A stretch of 64,000 nt of DNA, taken from positions 1 to 64,000 of the forward strand of contig NZ_RHHQ01000012.1 in the NCBI RefSeq assembly GCF_003710825.1, in the 5' to 3' direction. The notes below the pieces were generated by a model. The model was given only the letters and a program-made list of their open reading frames with translations. It was not told where the DNA came from and did not search any database. A program made the position numbers and the translations under genes. Of this stretch, positions 60,424-64,000 are shown piece by piece. The stretch's first letter is position 1. The number at the start of each line of letters is the position of its first letter. The DNA comes from Brevibacillus fluminis (lineage in GTDB: Bacteria; Bacillota; Bacilli; Brevibacillales; Brevibacillaceae).

Positions 60424-62850
60424 ATGGATAAACGCTGGCGTATGCCCATACTGGATGGTACACTCTTTTCAGGCAAAGCAGCATGGGGAGTTGAGAGATT
60501 GATTGCCAAAAAAGTGATCGTACTGTTACTAGTGATTTGGTTTCTTACATCGGGTTTGGCGGTTGCAGAACCCTCCTCATCAAAAACGACATATGATGAA
60601 ATCTATGAAAAGTATCACCGTGCAGCAGAATCCTTTTCTAGCGAATCAATTCCATTCACACCGGAAGAGCGGGAGTACCTGAAAGAAATGAGAAACAAAC
60701 AGGTGAAAGTTCCGCTTGCGCCGGGTTTCATGGGCGGATTCTATGAATTTGACGAGAAAGGCAAAAACTACGGTGTCAATCAACTATTCTACTCCTTTTT
60801 AGAAGAGACATTGGGGCTCAAGCTGTCTTATGTTGCCGTCAGCGGTCCAGAGGATGTGTTCCATAAAATCGCGAACGGTTCCTTGGATGTGGCGCCAATC
60901 ATTTATCGGCATCCGGCAGAATATTCTGGTATCCTGCTGAGCGAACCGATAAGCTACAATATGAATTACATCTTTTACTCGAATGAGAAAAAGATAACGT
61001 ATGACTCGCTAGGGTACGCGCTGGAAGGGAAAAAAATCGGAACGGTCAATCTGTTGAGTGAAGATAGTCAACCGCTGAACCAATTCAACGATATCACGTA
61101 TTTTCCTTACCGAAGCATTTCGGATGCGTATGAAGCATTTATGGCCAAAAAGATTGATTTCATTTACGCCAACGTCGAGAACTATCGAAGCTTTATCGAT
61201 CACGGCCTCTTGGCATTGCCCGTACCCAATCCCAAAAACGATGAAACCTACCGCGTTTGTGTCAGTAGCTCCAATCCGCTGTTGCAATCGATCCTAAACA
61301 AAGCGATCGCCAGTATCATCGGGCAAACCGTTTCGGAATATGACAAAGAAATACGAAAGGCGTATTTGTATCACCATTTTTATATGACGGAACAGGAAAG
61401 AGAATTGCTGCGTTCAATCGGCGTCCTTCGCGTTATGGTGGATGACAACTTTACACCCCTTTCCTTTTATGATGAAAACAAAAATCACTATGCAGGTGCG
61501 AGCGTCGATCTTTTTGAGAGCATCGCAACGATGATCGGGTTGCGCTATACACTCGTTCATGATGAAAACATCAGCTGGTCAGAAAAAGTAGCCAAAGTGA
61601 AAAGCAAGGAGATCGATGTCCTTTTTCCCATCAGCATGACGCCAACCAGACAAAAATTCGGACTCTTTTCGCAGCCTTATTATTCCACGTACTATACGGT
61701 GATCGCAAAGGCGGAGAACGGGAAAAAGCTGAAATACGCCCAAGAGCTGCTTCATAAAAAAGTAGGGATCGTGAAGGGAACATCGATTACAGATTTTATC
61801 GAGACCATCATCCCAAAAGAGCAAATCACGTACTTTGACAGTGACAGCCACATGTATCGCGGATTGAAAAATGGACGTGTCGACTATATCATTCAAAACG
61901 AGAATGTCTTTTTAGAAGATTTTTATGAGAATGAGCTTTTTGATCTGACCTCGGTTTATCGCCTGCGAGAGTCACCGAAATATTACTGCTATTTTTTAAA
62001 ACAGTCCGATAAGATGGAACAAGTCATCCCGATCATAAATCGGGCCATGAATTATTTCGATTCGAGTGAAATGGTGGCTGCCTATCAGGTAGGGGAAAGC
62101 GAGCTTCGGAACCGGTATATCGAGCAAAAGAGAAACCGAAATTTGATCGCATTTGTTTTGCTGATTGCCGTCGTTGTGCTGTCGCTTTTGGTGTACGGCT
62201 TTATTCGAACCAAAAAGTTTTCGAAAAAACTCGAAAAAGAAGTAGCCATCAACGAAATGGCCTATTTGCAATCACAGATCAAACCTCATTTTTTATACAA
62301 TGCGTTAAGCGCGATCATGGCCTTTTGCTATACCGATTCGGAAAAAGCGGGGGATTTGTTGAACAGTCTCAGCAAATACTTGCGAATCGTCTTCAATACC
62401 GATAATCGGGGAGAGCTGGTGACGATCCAGCGAGAAATCGAACTGGTGAAATCATATGTGGATATTGAGCAGGCCAGATATGGAGAACGGCTTCAGATCT
62501 TTTTCGATATCGATCAAGCCTGTCTACAGCAACGGATTATGCCACTGCTGATACAGCCGTTAGTGGAGAATGCGATCCGGCATGGGGTTATGAAAAAAGC
62601 ACAGGGTGGCACGGTGCGTCTTTCTGTCAAACAAATCGGCGAATCGATCACCGTCATCGTGTCAGACGATGGTGTCGGGATGTCGGAACAAAAAATCAAA
62701 GAAATTTTGTCTCGGAAGGAAACCGTGTCTGGCGTAGGTCTTGCCAACATCAAGCAAAGGCTGGGACATTATCCAGGCAAACAACTGACCATCGAAAGCA
62801 AAGAAGACCGTGGCACGATCATTACGTTACCATTACCGCTCAAGGAATAA
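60424..62850 (+). CDS. Sensor histidine kinase with two periplasmic-binding-protein domains (LytS/His_kinase type)
   Basis: The roughly 808-residue membrane protein has a hydrophobic signal or anchor (KKVIVLLLVIWFLTSGLAVA). Two family-3 solute-binding (SBP_bac_3) domains follow (residues ~75-310; ~325-565, the second starting LRSIGVLRVMVDDNFTPLSFY), then a membrane helix (LIAFVLLIAVVVLSLLVYGF) and a His_kinase module with the histidine in QIKPHFLYNAL. The ATPase domain has LVENAIRHG and DDGVGM. Doubled binding domains on a kinase imply sensing of amino acids or similar ligands outside the cell. The start is uncertain: ATG 60424 (AAGGA close by) or TTG 60499 (GGGAG nine bases before). Its response regulator follows. 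Confidence 0.88.
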   Translation: MDKRWRMPILDGTLFSGKAAWGVERLIAKKVIVLLLVIWFLTSGLAVAEPSSSKTTYDEIYEKYHRAAESFSSESIPFTPEEREYLKEMRNKQVKVPLAPGFMGGFYEFDEKGKNYGVNQLFYSFLEETLGLKLSYVAVSGPEDVFHKIANGSLDVAPIIYRHPAEYSGILLSEPISYNMNYIFYSNEKKITYDSLGYALEGKKIGTVNLLSEDSQPLNQFNDITYFPYRSISDAYEAFMAKKIDFIYANVENYRSFIDHGLLALPVPNPKNDETYRVCVSSSNPLLQSILNKAIASIIGQTVSEYDKEIRKAYLYHHFYMTEQERELLRSIGVLRVMVDDNFTPLSFYDENKNHYAGASVDLFESIATMIGLRYTLVHDENISWSEKVAKVKSKEIDVLFPISMTPTRQKFGLFSQPYYSTYYTVIAKAENGKKLKYAQELLHKKVGIVKGTSITDFIETIIPKEQITYFDSDSHMYRGLKNGRVDYIIQNENVFLEDFYENELFDLTSVYRLRESPKYYCYFLKQSDKMEQVIPIINRAMNYFDSSEMVAAYQVGESELRNRYIEQKRNRNLIAFVLLIAVVVLSLLVYGFIRTKKFSKKLEKEVAINEMAYLQSQIKPHFLYNALSAIMAFCYTDSEKAGDLLNSLSKYLRIVFNTDNRGELVTIQREIELVKSYVDIEQARYGERLQIFFDIDQACLQQRIMPLLIQPLVENAIRHGVMKKAQGGTVRLSVKQIGESITVIVSDDGVGMSEQKIKEILSRKETVSGVGLANIKQRLGHYPGKQLTIESKEDRGTIITLPLPLKE

Positions 62851-62908
62851 AGTGAATTACACAACTGAAGAGAGACTTTATGCCTTCATCAACCAGGAGG
62901 AAATGCCC

Positions 62909-64000
62909 ATGCTGCGTGCGATAACCATCGATGACGAGCAACCAAACCACATTCTTCTCAAGCGGGCCATTGAACAAAATGGTCAATTGGAAGTGGTCAT
63001 GCAGTTTACCCACCCGGAAACGGCTCTTGGAAAAATCGAGGAGATTCAACCCGATGTCGCATTTGTAGATATCGAAATGCCAGACATGAATGGTTTGGAT
63101 TTGGCAGAAAAGATGCTGGAGATTCATGGCCAGATGCATATCATTTTTGTCACCGCATATAGTCAGTACGCGATCGAAGCATTTAAAGTGAATGCATTGG
63201 ATTATATTTTGAAGCCTGTCGACGCGGAGGAAATGAATCGAGTGGTTCGCAAAATTATGAGCCGAACGATTCCACACAAGCCTCCATCCACACAGGAGTC
63301 CCTAGAGCAATTGCCGAAAGCAAAAATCCTCTGCTTGGGGGAATTCGAAGTCTACGGAAACCGTTCTTCGCAAAAGGTGCAATGGATTACCGCAAAGGTT
63401 GAGGAGCTTTTGGCTTACCTGGTCATGCATCCGGGAAAACCGGTAGACAAATGGAAACTGTGCGATTTGCTTTGGCCCGCCCTCGACGCTGATAAAGCCA
63501 CTACCAATCTCCATACGTCCATTTACCGTTTGAAAAAAACAATTGCGAATGAGCAGCTACCGCTGCAGATAAAAAGCAATAGCCATGGCTACTGGGTGGA
63601 GGTCGGGGAATGTTCGATTGATTATCTGGAATTTGAAAGGCTGAGCTCAACCTGGGCAAAGCATAACGAACTGCCCGAGGAAGAAGTGGCGTCGCTGATG
63701 AAAGCGGAAGCGTACTATCGTGGAGAGCTTTTTGCAAATAAAGCCTATCTGTGGAGCGTGGCACACAGTGAACATATCAACCAAAAATATATTCGGTTGT
63801 CCTACCGCTTGATCGATTATTTCGAGCAAAAGCAGTCGTTCGAGCAAGCGATGGAATACGCGAAAAAGCTATTGCAGTTGTTTCCGTATGAGGAAAAGGC
63901 CTGTATGGTGACGCTGGATATTTACGGAAAGCGCAAAGATAAGCCCGCACTCATCCGACAATACAAGCAGTATTGCGACGAGTTGAGGAAAGAAATGGGC
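62909..64000 (+). CDS. Response regulator with SARP/BTAD-type output domain (cut by window end)
   Basis: The frame is open to the window edge (at least 364 residues). Residues 1-120 form a receiver domain (AITIDDEQPNH, phospho-acceptor aspartate in FVDIEMPDMNG, threonine in FVTAYSQYAI, lysine in DYILKPVD). After a linker comes an OmpR-like winged helix (ILCLGEFEVYG, DLLWPALDADKATTNLHTSIYRLKK) and a helical bacterial transcriptional activation domain (RGELFANKAYLWS, then LIDYFEQKQSFEQAMEYAKKLL). SARP-type output fused to a receiver is common in Bacillales regulators paired with LytS-like kinases. AGGAGG lies eight bases before ATG 62909. It completes a two-component pair with the preceding kinase. 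Confidence 0.9.
   Translation, partial: MLRAITIDDEQPNHILLKRAIEQNGQLEVVMQFTHPETALGKIEEIQPDVAFVDIEMPDMNGLDLAEKMLEIHGQMHIIFVTAYSQYAIEAFKVNALDYILKPVDAEEMNRVVRKIMSRTIPHKPPSTQESLEQLPKAKILCLGEFEVYGNRSSQKVQWITAKVEELLAYLVMHPGKPVDKWKLCDLLWPALDADKATTNLHTSIYRLKKTIANEQLPLQIKSNSHGYWVEVGECSIDYLEFERLSSTWAKHNELPEEEVASLMKAEAYYRGELFANKAYLWSVAHSEHINQKYIRLSYRLIDYFEQKQSFEQAMEYAKKLLQLFPYEEKACMVTLDIYGKRKDKPALIRQYKQYCDELRKEMG

Overview
The window looks like a chromosome segment of a moderately GC-rich Bacillales bacterium, most like Brevibacillus or a close Paenibacillaceae relative. The support is strong GGAGG-type ribosome sites, frequent GTG/TTG starts, B. subtilis-like gene sets (deoR/pdp/deoC/cdd/nupC, a pbuE-like pump, cysJI), a CcpA cre site, a sigma-54 (SigL) polyamine locus and a probable spore-surface gene. 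The genus is inferred from content, not from a marker gene.

Layout. Positions 1-4.6 kb are accessory DNA with visibly lower GC: a large serine recombinase broken into five pieces on alternating strands, an 843-residue TIR/STAND-like/TPR-like protein (candidate anti-phage sensor) and a fragment of a VOC-family gene. From 4.7 to 17.5 kb come sulfite reductase (cysJI), an HxlR-controlled oxidoreductase locus, a divergent hcp/truncated-haemoglobin pair with two Fnr/Crp-type boxes, and a WYL regulator facing an MFS exporter. From 17.6 to 24.8 kb lies a nucleoside salvage locus: deoD and a pbuE-like pump on one strand, deoR and pdp-deoC-cdd-nupC on the other, with operators and a cre site. From 24.9 to 36 kb are a urea/amide channel homologue, transporters, two ArsR regulators, an arylamine N-acetyltransferase, SRPBCC proteins, a 1041-residue secreted multidomain protein and a FusB-like EF-G-binding protein preceded by a candidate leader peptide. 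From 36.1 to 42.3 kb a GntR regulator faces a four-gene amino-acid catabolic operon (cystathionine gamma-synthase family enzyme, homoserine dehydrogenase-like, aldehyde dehydrogenase, permease); the same TTGTATACAA palindrome lies before both units. From 42.4 to 50.2 kb are mixed metabolic and sensory genes. From 50.4 to 58.0 kb a sigma-54 activator precedes a textbook -24/-12 promoter and potDBCA, followed by a Tat-exported amine oxidase and its own TatA: polyamine uptake plus oxidation outside the membrane.

The most unusual region is 58.1-59.57 kb. Two equal-length 163-nt modules, identical over their last ~110 nt, fold as group IIC-type intron domain V (CGC triad, GAAA tetraloop, two-base bulge) plus a domain VI-like hairpin. 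Each is followed at once, in the same reading phase, by a different surface-protein coding segment with no start codon or ribosome site of its own, and then by a terminator. They look like stand-alone intron 3' halves plus 3' exons, comparable to the alternatively spliced surface-layer gene described in Clostridium tetani, but no 5' exon or intron 5' half is visible here. The window ends with spore-surface, DUF1272 and two-component genes; the last gene runs off the end.

No rRNA, tRNA, CRISPR array, complete insertion sequence or prophage was seen.
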